DNA of 64,000 nt from Gentiana macrophylla (Eukaryota > Streptophyta > Magnoliopsida > Gentianales > Gentianaceae): assembly GCA_026214975.1 (NCBI GenBank), contig CM047815.1, positions 58,163,852 through 58,227,851 on the forward strand. Reading direction: 5' to 3'. Numbering within the stretch: the stretch's first letter is position 1; every line of letters starts with the position of its first letter. Below, in pieces: positions 24,322 through 35,540 of the stretch. Under the pieces are notes generated by a model. It was not told where the DNA came from. It did no database searches and was given only the letters and a program-made list of their open reading frames with translations. The position numbers and the translations under genes are program-made.

Positions 24322-27294
24322 AATAGGTTACGATAATTTCATTTAGAAATTCAAAGTGCCTCTATCGATCTCGATCTTGATAATTTTAGCTCTTTCTCAT
24401 TCAGAGTCTTCTCGGTAAGTCTGGTAGCTTCTTGAGTGTTTCTTTCTTCTTGTTCATGAAGATGGTCCAGGTGTACTTTTGAAGTCATCCACCACTACAA
24501 GAGTATATTTCTTACCACTCACACTTCTTGGTGTGGTGGTCCAAAAGGTCCATGTGTGCAATGGATGTAGAATTCTAGTTGTGGATTGATAAGGTTTTGA
24601 CTTGAATGAACTTTTGATCTGCTTTCCTTTCGACATGCATCACATAGATTTTCTTTCTTGAATGTGATCTCTGCCACCCTTCAACTAGCTTGTTTTTGAT
24701 AGTTTGTTGATGGTCTTGAAATTCAGGTGATTCAATCTTCTCGTGCCAAATCCGGCTTGTTGATTGATTATTCTTGACAAGTAGACAAGTTTCGCCTTGG
24801 TCGTTTCTCCGATCCACAACATACATGTTGTCTTGTCTTCTACCTGCAAGAACTACTTGTGTTGGTTTGATTGTGAATCACTTTGCATCCTTCTTTGTTG
24901 AAGTGCACATTGTAGCCTTTGTCACGTAATTGGTGATGCTCATCGATTGAAGTTAAGTCCCTTGAAATATGCCACATTTTGAATTTTTAGATTGTTCTTG
25001 AGTATTGTGCCTTCCCCTTAATCTTGCCAGGGTTTTCTTTTCCTCCAAATGTGACTTTGGGTCCATCAAAAGCTTTGAAATCAGTGAGCCATTTCTTGTT
25101 TTCTCGTCATGTGTCGGAACATCCACTTTGTCTATGTACGGACATCCTACAAAAGCAGATTAATTAGGTTTAGGTACCCAACTTTGTTTGGGTCCGTACT
25201 TGTTAGCAAACATGCCTCCCATACCTAGTGTGTATCCAATAGGTTTTCTTTTTGGATAATTGAAGTCATCAACTTCATATGTATAAGGCATGGCAGAATA
25301 GCTTCTAATATTTTTACAGAAGGTATTCTGATACTTTTCTCTACCTTTTGGTGCCATTGCATCCTTCTTCACTTTCCAATATGCAGTAGGAACCCTTTCT
25401 TGCTTCATGTGTCTAGGAACATATTGGCTTTTCTTAAGCACATGATGCATTTTGTAGAATGGTTTCCTCTTGTATTTTGGAGGTGCAACATTCCAATCAT
25501 CCTCTGAGGGGTAAAGTCTGCCTTTACCTTTCAGATGCCAGTTGTTCTTGATTGACTGGAATGAGGATTTGATTTCTTTGTTTCACTACTGCTGGTTTTG
25601 ACTTCACCGAACAGGATGATCTGTTGGAGACATGGTGCATCTCTTTCTAAATTTTGGTCCACTAGTGGTCCTCCATTTGGAATTGTGTTCATCCTGACTG
25701 TTGTAGCCAAGACCAGATCTGGATCCAAACCTTTTTGGGGGTTTGTAAGCTGGTGCCTTTAGTGGTGCAGTGGATACCTTCACTGGTGAGGAGATTTCCT
25801 TAACTGATCTGTTAATAACAGATGTATGATCATCTGCTTTTTGTTGATCATTTAAGTAGGTCTCCTTACTAGTTAATTCAGCTTTTGCTTTATCCAGTTC
25901 TTTCTTTAACCTCTTATTCTCTTTCCTTAGATCCTTGCATTCCTTTTCCAGAATTTCATGATTCTTTTCAATTTCATCAAATTTAGTCATGAGATTTTGG
26001 ACTAGGTCTGCTGTATCTAATGGAAGACTAGAGGATTGTGCAGTGTTAGATGTGGATGCATTAGATGAAGAACAGGAACTAGATGTTACCTCAGTTTCAT
26101 CTGATTCTTTAGCCATTAAACATAGGCTTGTTTCTCTCGATTAATAAATTTGTATCACTTTTATCTTCATCCAATTCTTTGGTCATGAGACATAGGCATG
26201 CTTTTTCATTTTTCGAATCTGTCTTCTTCATCACTATCATCTCGAGTCATTGTCGGATGATTCTTCATGCTTTTCACCGCTTTGGATTACGCCTTAAGTG
26301 CCTTCTTGCTCCTTTTCTTTTCGGATGCTTTGTATTTCTTCTTTTCATCATCTTTGTCATTTTCTTGGGACAATCACCTTGAAGTGACCTTTCTTGTTGC
26401 GATTGAAGCATCTGTATTCATCATCTTTCTTCTTCATGTCTCTCTCTCGGTTGAGCTTGACCTTTTGTTTGATGATGAATTTCATTTGAATGGCTTCTTT
26501 TAAACTGTCAAAACGTTTAACTAATAAAGCTACATTCTTTCAGTTCTTGTGTCTCTTTGCTGATGCATTCGGCAAAGTTACTTTGCTGGGGTGCAGCTAA
26601 TGCAGTGATTTTGTGTGTCTCTGCCGGAGCACCATCTTCACTGTTCAATTCGAATTCATGAGCTTTTAACTAGGACATCAGTGTCAGAGTGTCAGTGCTT
26701 GCAAGATTTGTAGTTCCTCTGATTACTGATGTTATGATCTTCCATCTTTCAGGTAGTCCTCTCATGATCTTCAAGCATACTTCTTTTTGGGGATATGTGT
26801 GACCAAGTCACATTGCAGATTCATCGATGATGCTTGAGAATCATTGTCCATCGATCAATGGATTCACACCGCCTTCATCTTGAAATTCTCAAACTTACAT
26901 TTTGCAACAGATAGTTTATTTTCTTTATTCGCTTGAGATCCTTCATTGATTAGTGCCACTTGTCCCACATCTCCTTTCTTTGTTTTGCAATCCTTTATTC
27001 TCATGAACATGTTCTTTGTCTCAGAGTCTTTAAGATCATATCTTTTGCTACAAAGTCTAGGTTTGCTCTTCTCCGTCATCTTTGGTCCAATCTTTCTTGG
27101 GTTTGTTTATCTCCTTTCCTTGATCGCTCCTCCTGCCTACTACCACGGTAGTGATCATGATTGGGCCGTCGATGATTACATCCAAGCATTTCCTCATGAG
27201 TTGCTGCAAGATGAGATAACATTCTTATTTTATATTCATCAAAATTATTAACATTAAAAACAGGTACTTTTGATAAGAAGTTTGAGGAATCCAT
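24322..27294 (-). pseudogene. SirE1 gag, protease and integrase N-terminus, broken
   Basis: Gag starts at 27294 (MDSSNFLSKVPVFNVNNFD). A zinc knuckle is recognisable near 26400 but is split by a one-base shift. A coiled coil at 26116-25604 (EIEKNHEILEKECKDLRKE) matches the gag C-terminal coiled coil of Sireviruses. The protease to integrase zinc region (25160-24450) is readable in short pieces such as NMYVVDRRND and GKKYTLVVVDDF. Many shifts fall at CTG/CAG sites, so some may be sequence errors rather than decay. Confidence 0.7.
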
Positions 27295-27417
27295 CAGTAT
27301 AATTGAATATATAAATGACAGTGAATGGAAAACTCAGATTTGAAAATTGCTTTGAAAATATGTGATCTCCTTGTTACCAGAAATTAGATCTGAACAGGTT
27401 CTGATACTAGGAACACT

Positions 27418-27430
27418 GCTCCGATACCAA
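27418..27430 (-). other. SirE1 primer binding site
   Basis: The minus strand reads TTGGTATCGGAGC immediately inside the right LTR, close to the initiator-Met complement used by copia elements. Confidence 0.85.
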
Positions 27431-27431
27431 T

Positions 27432-28835
27432 TGTTGGTCCAGAGAGAAGGTGAAACTATAGTCGAGGGGTGAATGACTATAGTGGAGTTTCAAAAACTTT
27501 TCTTCTTCTAGTTAAAAGCTTTTGGGCAGCGGATAAGTCCCTTCTTACTATATTGTTTTCAAATCGGTTTAGGCAGTCAACGATGCAAATTATGATGTAT
27601 GCAAATTGAATGAATTGTTGTAAAGTAAATTGCAGAAATTAAATTAACACAAGGCTTATAGTGGTTCGGGGTGGTGTAATCCCTTAATCCACTCTTCTCT
27701 GTGATGATTGGAGGAATTCACTATTGTTTTCACAGATACAATAGTATGATTGTCCTTGGCTTCCCAAGCTTCACAATCTACAAGACTATCACTCCTTGAC
27801 TGCTGCAGCGGCTTGGTGATTGATCTTCTTCTGCTGCATTCCTTAAGATCAAGATCCTTGAACGGCTATCACAGATTCAACTCCTTCTCAGATTGCCTCG
27901 ATTCGCTTGCTTGATCGATGTGAATGTGATTCACACACTTGCTTGATCAATCCTCGATCCGAGTATGACTTTGTAGCTTTGAAGTCCGAGTTAATCACTA
28001 GATGTATCCTTGTAATTTCGAGAGAGACGGTTTTCAAATTGTGAGTTTACTAGATTTTTCTTTCTTTATCATCATTTTCTTTTTCATCAATGCCTTCTAT
28101 TTATAGCCTTGAATACCTTCGTTTTGAAATTCCGTCCGTTGGCTATATTAATGAGGAATAATCCTTGATTTTATTCTTGATTCCCCCTTAATTGTATTCT
28201 CCTTAATTTCGGTGATCGGATTCTTTCTTCAAGCGTATTGCGAGATAATCCGTCCTTGATTGATCCTTTAATGATTTGAGCATTTAATGCATGATCTTAC
28301 GAATCTTCATCGTATATCAATTACGGCCTTGTAGGTGTCTCTTCGCCGTTTCTAGAACGGTCGAGTGAGCCTCTTGACTTAGTATCACTTCTTCTTTCTT
28401 TGTTTTGTTTTCTCTTTGCCGAAAGTCAGTTTACTCGGCCGATTCTTTGTTTCCTTCTTTGTTCTAGTATTTGGAGAGTCTTTGAACTTCACTGATCCTT
28501 GATTTGAGTGGGACTAGTGTACACCATATTTGAACATTTGAGTTTTATCATTTAAAACATAACTTAGACTTATCCAAGGTCATCACAGACTTCCTTGGTT
28601 ATAAGTCAGACCATAAAGTCTTCATTACTTCTCTGCTGGTGCTTGGCTGGCTTCACTCTGCCGAATATCTGTCTTTGCTTTGCCATCCTACCAACTAGTA
28701 CAATACTTGTCTGACTTAACTTATACAACTTGTCAGACCCTAAGTAAAGACTTATACAGAGAATTCTAACTTATTTCAGGCTTGCTATAACAGCTAGTAT
28801 GGCCATCATCAAAACATAATAAAATGTTCCTAACA
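27432..28835 (-). repeat. SirE1 5' LTR
   Basis: It runs from TGTTGGTCC to CCTAACA, 1404 bp, and is followed by the TSD CTTAT. Its open frames are not genes. Confidence 0.9.
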
Positions 28836-30294
28836 CTTATGATATTTTTTTTTGATTGAACTCTGCTCTTCATTGACTTTGCCATTTTGGTTCTGATTTT
28901 GCAGAGATACGAACCAGAAACACGTGTTATATGTGATGGTTGTTCGTATAGCCGTTGAAAGTTGCATATGTCCCATTTTCTGTCCATATTCAGTAAAAGT
29001 TGTAGTGCTGCCATCCCTGGAGACTGGTGGTTCTCATTTTTAGTGAATCAGCCCCGGTTTGCTGAATTTCAACCTAAACCGCTAAGGTAAATTGGCTTGA
29101 ACCTACACCGTGGGCTAGTAAAAATGACCTAGGGTGTTCTAACCCGATGATGGTCCGGTTTGAGTCATATGCTGAGGGTCTCGAACCAGTGATGCCCTTA
29201 AATAAGTCAAATTAGACCTGGTTTAGTCCAAACCAAGGCCTAATTAGTCCGAGTCTGTCATTCAGTGTTTTCAACCAAATTCAGTGTCGGTTTTCACACA
29301 CTAATTTCACATTGTTCAATTTTAGGGTTTCCCACTCCCTAAACCCTATAAATAGGGACTCTCTAGTTGATAAAAAGGCACTTCCACATTTTCTCACTTA
29401 AAAGTTCATCTAAGTTTTTGAGTAGTAGAAGTCTGTGGCTTGAATTCCTTATCACTTGCCTGAAGTGATAAAGAATTAGGTTGGAATCTTTCTAGGAGTG
29501 TGTATAGCTTGAGGACTGGCAAAGCTATACACAGGACTCAGGATCAACCTTGGCAGTAGTCTGAATTTGGTGTTCTTGTTTTAAGGTACACAAATCCAGA
29601 TACTCTTAGTTTTACTGCTTTTCGTAACTGTGTAATAATTGTGTATAGTAATAATATTGATCAATAGACCTCTGTCCTAAATTATTTGTACATAAAGGAT
29701 CATCTCTCTAGTGCCTAAGTGATTTTTCATAAAGAGTGACTCTTTGTTGACGTCTGATTTTGTGTTAATCAGAAATATTGATCAAGCCTATTATTTGTTG
29801 TGTGTATCCCTGTTGCATGTTTGAACATTCTGATACTTAGAATTGCTATTTCAGAAAGGATCTAAACTGCTGATTATGCAATTTGGTTGATTACCAAAGT
29901 TGCTGCCTTTGTGGTCAAGGCTCTGCAAATATGACTTTCTATTATTGGCAGTCTGAAGGGTCGGAAGTGTTCATCCCCTGCTTATGCTAATTTCTGTTCA
30001 GCATATGATTTGCATTCTATCAAGAGTTCAAGATTTGCCCGTATAGTGTGTTTGGTTTTACCTACACACAGCCTTGTGCATAAGGCATTACCAGACTGAG
30101 TTTTTGATCCTTTAGCAAATCCGTACTTGTACAAGACTTGGTTTAGAGTCTGCAGTCTTGATTCCCCTTAAACCTTTAGGAAACTCAGAATCTTATCTCT
30201 GTGATAAGTATATTGAGTTTCTGCCCCTCTTATTGTGCTTCTTGCTGAATTGTGTTGCATACCTGCTGCTTTTCAGCTTGTTAAAATCTGCTCC

Positions 30295-30396
30295 TTAGCT
30301 ACCTGAAAACTTGTGATTGTGAAGCCTGCGTATTTTTTTGAACACTTAGCTACCTGCAAACTTGTGATTGTGAAGCATGCATATTTTTTGAACAAC
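30295..30396 (+). repeat. 51-bp tandem duplication
   Basis: Two copies begin TTAGCTACCTG at 30295 and 30346 and differ at a few bases. Confidence 0.85.
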
Positions 30397-30781
30397 TTGT
30401 AATTGGGTCTTTAGCTGTTGCAATAATTCGTTGGACCTGCTGGTTTCCTGTGATCAGTAGCAATACTGATCAGATAATCAGACTAGAGTCAAGACTCTAA
30501 CTTGATCATCTGATTAGAACTGAAGCTGATTGTCCAGCCTAGATTTTGGTCCTTTGTTTTTTATCTATACTCTGTAGTGCACTGTATTCAATGTGATTCT
30601 GATTTTGTGATAATCTACTTTTTAAAACTCTGATTATCATTTGATCAGATTCAGTTGAAGCACTCAGTATAGTCTTAGTTACTCTTTTTGGACATCTAAA
30701 CTTATAGCTGCACTCAATCTGTAATAATCTTTCTTGCCTTGATTGATTTTGAAACGCTTGCAATTTTCAATTTATAAATTT

Positions 30782-30784
<3 letters not shown>

Positions 30785-30856
<72 letters not shown>
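30785..30856. repeat. (TA)n microsatellite
   Basis: A short CATA run leads into about 30 TA units. It is likely to vary in length between individuals. Confidence 0.95.
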
Positions 30857-30860
<4 letters not shown>

Positions 30861-31196
30861 TTGATCTCACAACTCTTTGCACTTATAGTATCTCTTAATC
30901 TTTTGTGCAAGCCTGATTAATTTTAGTTTATGCAATCCGGTTGATCACACTTAGACATCATTGATCACTTAGGTAAAATACACGATCGAATAATTTGATT
31001 AAATAGCTTCAAGTTTAATTATTTAGTAATTGTGTATTAACTTGTAATTAGTTTGCTCCAACGTGTTACTACTTGTTTAAACCGAAAAAGTAGTGATAAA
31101 ACCCCAACACTCTATTAAACCCCCCTTCTAGAGTGTTTTACGCGCATTGTTGAACCAACATTTCTCACAATCCTATGTTTCATATGAGAGCAAAGC

Positions 31197-31645
31197 TGAT
31201 GTGATATGTAAATGAATCAAATCGGAATTTTCCCAAGGGCCGATTAAAAGTATCAATAGAAACGAGCACCGCGAAGAACTTTGGTATGACCTCAATCCTT
31301 AGATAAACCGTACCTAATAACCTTGGAGTACAAACACCACAATGTATACTCAGAACCTTGATAAGTTCATGTTTCGAATATTCTACATAAGAATACTCAC
31401 AAAAAGCTTGAAAGCTTAATATAAATTTCACTCAATAATGTCTAATGATTTCAATGACTCTAAATGCCTTAATATATGCTACAATCTCCAAGTAAAATAA
31501 CAAACTAAGCAATGTGGGATAAATAAAGACTTAAACAAAAGAAATAATAACTAAAAATAAACAAAAAAATTCCAAATACTCTTCATGAGCCCAATAATAA
31601 AAAATAACAGACTTAATTTATTTCCTTTCAATGAGAATCACATCA
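31197..31645 (-). repeat. NaF 3' LTR
   Basis: It runs TGATG to CATCA, 449 bp. The adjacent purine tract (minus strand GGGAGGAAA) is at 31646-31654. Confidence 0.9.
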
Positions 31646-31668
31646 TTTCCTCCCGGATCCGAAAGGAT

Positions 31669-32434
31669 TCATCCTCGAATCAAAAGGATGTCGTAAAAAG
31701 CAACAACAAGGGCAAAACAGGCCGAAACAAAAACGAACACCAATGATATGCACGGATCAAATACAAGGCGGACATACCACTTCAAATCAATGGCATAGTT
31801 TGCAACATCAAAGATGTCTTCTGACGTGCTAAAAACTTGGAGATATCCTGGAAAATTATCAATATAACGAGAACAATTCACAGCCGGACAATCAGCAACA
31901 TACTTAGAAAATGGATGAATGAAATTATGCTCCGGCTTTCCACCAATGTAAACATGATGAAAAACAACCATAGGCAATATATGGGCTGAATGTGGTACAT
32001 CAAGTAAACCCGAGCCCTACTCAGGCGAATGCTCATCAGGTACCTACAAATAAGACAAAATAGAACCCCGAACAAGTGGTCGGCGAAGTAGGACCAACGT
32101 CCTCTTGTGCCTCGATGTGATCCACTATTAATGCGATGTTCTCATGCTTAATGTCAACATCACAGTCTTTTTCAACATTTATCTCCACCACCTTTTTATT
32201 CTCCTCGGTGCTTGTCTCTTCCATAATCAACTCTTGGACTACCTCCACCAAATTTGCTCCAACAACCTCCTCTAATTTGTCTCCCACTACAACCTCTTCT
32301 ACATTTTCTAGTGCATGATACTTCTCAATTTGAACATCACTTTGTTGCATAGAGTGTAGGGATTCAAAAACATGTTTCTTGCCACAAAAAAAAAAAAGAA
32401 GAATAATGAGTCCGGGATGCATTATGATGTACAT
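31669..32434 (-). pseudogene. NaF frames of unknown function
   Basis: One frame (32434-32036) encodes an acidic, Val/Glu-rich stretch with repeats of the form VEVV, like a flexible linker. The next (31977-31669, 102 codons) has a hydrophobic C-terminal part (about residues 75-100) that could be a membrane segment. I recognise neither, and the frames overlap, so they may be parts of one broken gene downstream of the protease. Confidence 0.35.
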
Positions 32435-32807
32435 TATGCAAAGATAGCCATGATAATATCAAATGTACATCACTCAGTGGAACCACATCACATGATACAA
32501 CAACTTTATAACTTCCGATGGATATTGGAATCCATGCATGCCATGTAACTTTAACCCGATGACTTCCCTCAACAAGGTAGTAAGGATGAGGAAGCCTTTT
32601 GGCCCACATGTTTAACTCCTTAACCACATATTCACTAATTAAAATTTCCTCTTCATTGTGATCAATACACATCTCATATTCATAGTCTCCAATAAAGCAT
32701 GATGTAGAAAATAAGTCCATACCTTTACCACCACGTGTGGGCTGAACATTGCTTTCCTTTAACATGCTTTGAAGCTTACCCTTCAACTCTTCAAATTTTC
32801 TATCCAT
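32380..32807 (-). pseudogene. NaF gypsy-type aspartic protease region
   Basis: The frame resembles plant gypsy protease regions: a stretch of CFIGDYEYEMCID, then ISEYVVKELNMWAKRLPHPYYL, and later VVVSCDVVPLSDVHLIL. The family's catalytic DxG is replaced by ID-HNEE here, so activity is doubtful. It lies alone, without reverse transcriptase or integrase. Confidence 0.6.
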
Positions 32808-33528
32808 CCTATCGGCATGAAGTCAACTCAATTCCTCCAATTTTCTATCTAGCACACTCGCGTGTGCCTCCGCTTACAACTCAAAACGGCCTTCCACAAA
32901 ATTATCATCTCCCTCGGGGTGCTCTTTTGGCATGATGCAATTCAGCAATAATAGATAGATCCTCATAATTGATCACTTGTGTTTTCACTCCCCTTCTAAA
33001 GAGTTGAAACCTTAAACAAATCAAAATATTAGAAAAGTGTAGTGATCAAGACCAAAGAAACTATAAAAGGATGCTAGGGTTTTCGGTTTTAGGTCACTTG
33101 AAAGAGTATATAGCTGAAAGAAAAGAGGAAAAGAGGAAAGGAAGAAAGAAAACAGATTTTTTTTAGGTGTGCTAGAATCATGGGTGTTATTAGAAATCAC
33201 ACCAAGGTGTGAAACACTTGTCCAAGATCAGGCTATTTCTTTTAAACAATCAGAAAAAAAATTCAAATAGGGCAAACAATTGGTCAAACGCGGCGGCAAT
33301 TGCTAGGTTTTGTTTTTGCTTGCAGACAAAGAAGCTGGAACGAAATGTGTTTTTTTACAAGAACATGTAGGAACAACAAAAAGAAGGGGCTGTAAATTTT
33401 TTTGTGTGAAGGACAATACGCATGAAGGATCAAAAGATGGATTTTTTTTTTGATAATGGAAGAAAAATGCAGGAATTAGGAGGAAAGAAAGAAAAAAATA
33501 AAAGAGATATTTGATACCTTTAATAACT

Positions 33529-33541
33529 GGCTTTGATACCA
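33529..33541 (-). other. NaF primer binding site
   Basis: The minus strand reads TGGTATCAAAGCC two bases inside the right LTR. The region 32808-33528 between gag position and primer site holds purine-rich leader without a recognisable gene. Confidence 0.75.
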
Positions 33542-33543
33542 AC

Positions 33544-34015
33544 TGATGCAATCTGTAAGTGAATCAGATCTTAAAATGTCAAAGGACAGATTAAAAGTAT
33601 CAATAGAAACAAGCTCCGCGACCCTTAGCTAACGCGTAACTAAGAACCCTGGTACGACCTCAAGCCTTAGATAGCCCGTGGCCAAGAGCCTTGGTACACG
33701 AACGCAATAAGGTATGATCAGAACCTTGATAAGTTCATGTTTCAAATATTCTACATAAGAATACTCACAAAAAGCTTGAAATCTTAATATAAATTTCACT
33801 CAGTAATGGCTGATGATTACAATGACTCTAAATGCTTTTATATATGCTACAGACTCCAAGTAAAATAACAAACTGAGCAATGTCGGATAAATAAAGACTC
33901 AAACAAAAGAAACCATAACTAAAAATAAACACACACAAAACTCCGAATAGTCTTCGCGAGCCCAATAACTAAAATAATAGACTTAATTTATTTATTTTCA
34001 ATGGGAATAACATCA
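33544..34015 (-). repeat. NaF 5' LTR
   Basis: It runs TGATGCAATCTG to ACATCA, 472 bp. Relative to the partner LTR it carries an extra short block near 33625. Confidence 0.9.
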
Positions 34016-34203
34016 AAAGCACATAGAAATTGACTCTCATATTGTTAGAGATCAAGTCAAGTCATGCGTGATCAAACTCATGCATGTTAACACCAAAGAG
34101 CAGCTTGCTGACATCCTAACCAAAGCTTTGAATGCACCTATTTTCTGCAATCTGATGGACAAATTAGGTATTTCCAAGTTTTTTCAGTCAAATTCAAGTG
34201 CAT
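34016..34203 (+). pseudogene. CopC RNase H, C-terminal end
   Basis: This reads KHIEIDSHIVRDQV, then KEQLADILTKAL, then a stop near 34203. It belongs to the gene at 16713-18068, with 31161-31196 as the middle piece between LtrD and NaF. Confidence 0.85.
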
Positions 34204-34268
34204 AAATGAGTGATAGATGCAAGCAGGATGTGTATGCTGATTCATTCACCATTCTCAGCTTGAGGGTG

Positions 34269-34596
34269 TGTTACAATATATAGATAAACGAGTGATAGAT
34301 GCAAGAGGATGTGCATACACTCAGCTCAACTATTCAACTTAGCTGCCTTGGGAGTTCGCTGACTTACTCAGCTCAACCGACTACAGAACTCAACTTAGTT
34401 GACTTAGTTTCAGCAGATTATGTAATGTTGTAACTTCCATTCTGTTAAAACTGAATGTAACTGTTGTATGTAACTGTTGTAGTGAAGTATACACTATAAA
34501 TACTTCACGATCAACACATTGTAACTTAACTTGTTCATTATTCTTTGAACAATAAGATTCCGCAATATATTTTCTCTTATTCTCTAAATCTCATCA
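34269..34596 (+). repeat. CopC 3' LTR
   Basis: It runs TGTTACAATATA to TCATCA, 328 bp, preceded by the purine-rich GAGGGTG. Confidence 0.85.
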
Positions 34597-35479
34597 ATTT
34601 AACCATAGAGATTCTTTTTACAATGAACTTGCTTGCAAACACATCGATGGCCAACCCATCGTTATTTTTCCCTTCATGGATATGGTCCCATGGGAAAAAG
34701 TTGATGGCTTGGTTGATGCAACAATACTTTTGAATTGCCCTCTCCAATGTTCTAGGCCTGTCAAACCCTTGCACAAGAACATCATCGAGATAAACCCTGG
34801 CAATGGTGTTGAGAAGCATTTATGGCTCTTTTGCGTAAGGTTTTGGAGTAAGGATGGAAAGATTTGACGGATAAGATCTTTACAGGGTCTCTCCTTTTAG
34901 CACCAACTCATAATACCCAAAATATCCTAATGTGGGAATCATTTAAATGATCAAAGTAAAGGGGGAAGAGGAAATGTTGTAAGGTAAATGTTTGATAAAA
35001 ATGTATTGTGGAACAAGCTAGGCCAAAGTATGAATGCTTATGTACCCTCTCTCCGTTTGGATCAATCTAGACGTAGTTCGACCAGGGCCATGATAGAAAA
35101 AGATTTTTTGTGTTTTAAGAGAAAGAGTGTGCATACCTTTCATCATTATGGTATTTATATACCTTGTTGTGGAAGGCAGTTTGCCATTCGTTTAGGCATG
35201 GATGTGAGGTGATTGTAAGGGAAACTATCATGTATGCCAATAAGTATGATAAATGAATGATAAATAGCTTCATGATTAATGTCAGTAAGCATAATGGTTG
35301 TGCATGAACAACAACAGTTTCAAGAAGAAAAAAAGGGAAGCATGTCCAATCCATACAATACAAGTCTTAAACCATAAGGTCTCAATAGTGGAAGTCAGAT
35401 AGTTCTCATCCATTTCAAAGTCTCGTAGGTGCCCGGAGATCAAAAGTGGAGGAGGCACTCTAAGACCATTAAAGATAAT
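34597..35479. other. unassigned sequence between CopC and SirE2
   Basis: I see no clear gene. An open stretch on the plus strand (about 34610-34866) encodes protein-like sequence with several Trp and Pro (for example FMDMVPWEKVDG), and the reverse strand is open too. It could be a fragment of an exon or of an unrecognised transposon. Confidence 0.35.
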
Positions 35480-35538
35480 TGTTGGGAATAAAATTTAGTT
35501 TTGATGATGGAGTTGGGAATAAAATTTGGTATCAGAGT
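35480..35538 (+). repeat. SirE2 5' LTR remnant and primer binding site
   Basis: GTTGGGAATAAAATTT occurs twice (35481 and about 35512). The second copy runs straight into TGGTATCAGAG (35528-35538), an exact match to the core of the initiator-Met primer site. Almost the whole 5' LTR is deleted. Confidence 0.75.
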
Positions 35539-35540
35539 TG

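Larger units (their letters stand above)
19131..28835 (-). mobile_element. SirE1: Sirevirus-like copia element lacking reverse transcriptase
   Basis: The 9.7-kb element has two LTRs of about 1.4 kb and perfect TSDs (CTTAT at 19126-19130 and 28836-28840). The primer site is next to the right LTR and an A/G tract next to the left LTR, so transcription runs leftward. Gene order is gag with a coiled coil, protease, integrase, RNase H, then an accessory gene in the position where Sireviruses may carry an envelope-like gene. Reverse transcriptase is deleted, so the element depended on another for copying if it moved in this form. Confidence 0.9.
18069..31160 (+). mobile_element. LtrD: large LTR-like element inserted in CopC, host of SirE1
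   Basis: The ends are TGTTGAG (18069) and GAACCAACA (31160), the form of LTR termini. Flanks ATTCT (18064-18068) and TTTCT (31161-31165) differ by one base, and removing the insert brings the two parts of CopC RNase H back into frame. Without SirE1 the element is about 3.4 kb. I see no pol gene, primer site or second LTR, so a large solo LTR is the simplest reading, with an unclassified element as the alternative. A TATA box at 29345-29356 on the plus strand fits an LTR. Confidence 0.6.
28836..31160 (+). other. LtrD right part
   Basis: This is non-coding. It holds a TATA box (29345-29356, CCTATAAATAGG), a 51-bp tandem duplication (30295-30396), a long (TA)n run and the terminal ACCAACA. Confidence 0.55.
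31197..34015 (-). mobile_element. NaF: small non-autonomous LTR element
   Basis: The 2.8-kb element has LTRs of 449 and 472 bp and perfect TSDs (AAAGC at 31192-31196 and 34016-34020). Taking it out restores the CopC RNase H frame. Its primer site lies beside the right LTR and its purine tract beside the left, so it runs leftward. It retains only a gypsy-like protease region and unknown frames, so it must have used enzymes from another element. Confidence 0.9.
16382..34596 (+). mobile_element. CopC: copia remnant split by later insertions
   Basis: LTRs of equal length (328 bp) bracket reverse transcriptase and RNase H. Everything between the 5' LTR and reverse transcriptase (primer site, gag, protease, integrase) is missing. 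The RNase H gene stops at 18068 and resumes at 31161 and again at 34016, because LtrD and NaF are inserted in it. Flanking bases ATGGA and ATTTA do not give a convincing TSD. Confidence 0.8.

Noticed and set aside
34577..34819. Minus-strand YLDDVLV, resembling a gypsy reverse transcriptase motif
   Set aside because: The flanking residues do not fit reverse transcriptase before or after the motif, and the plus strand is equally open.
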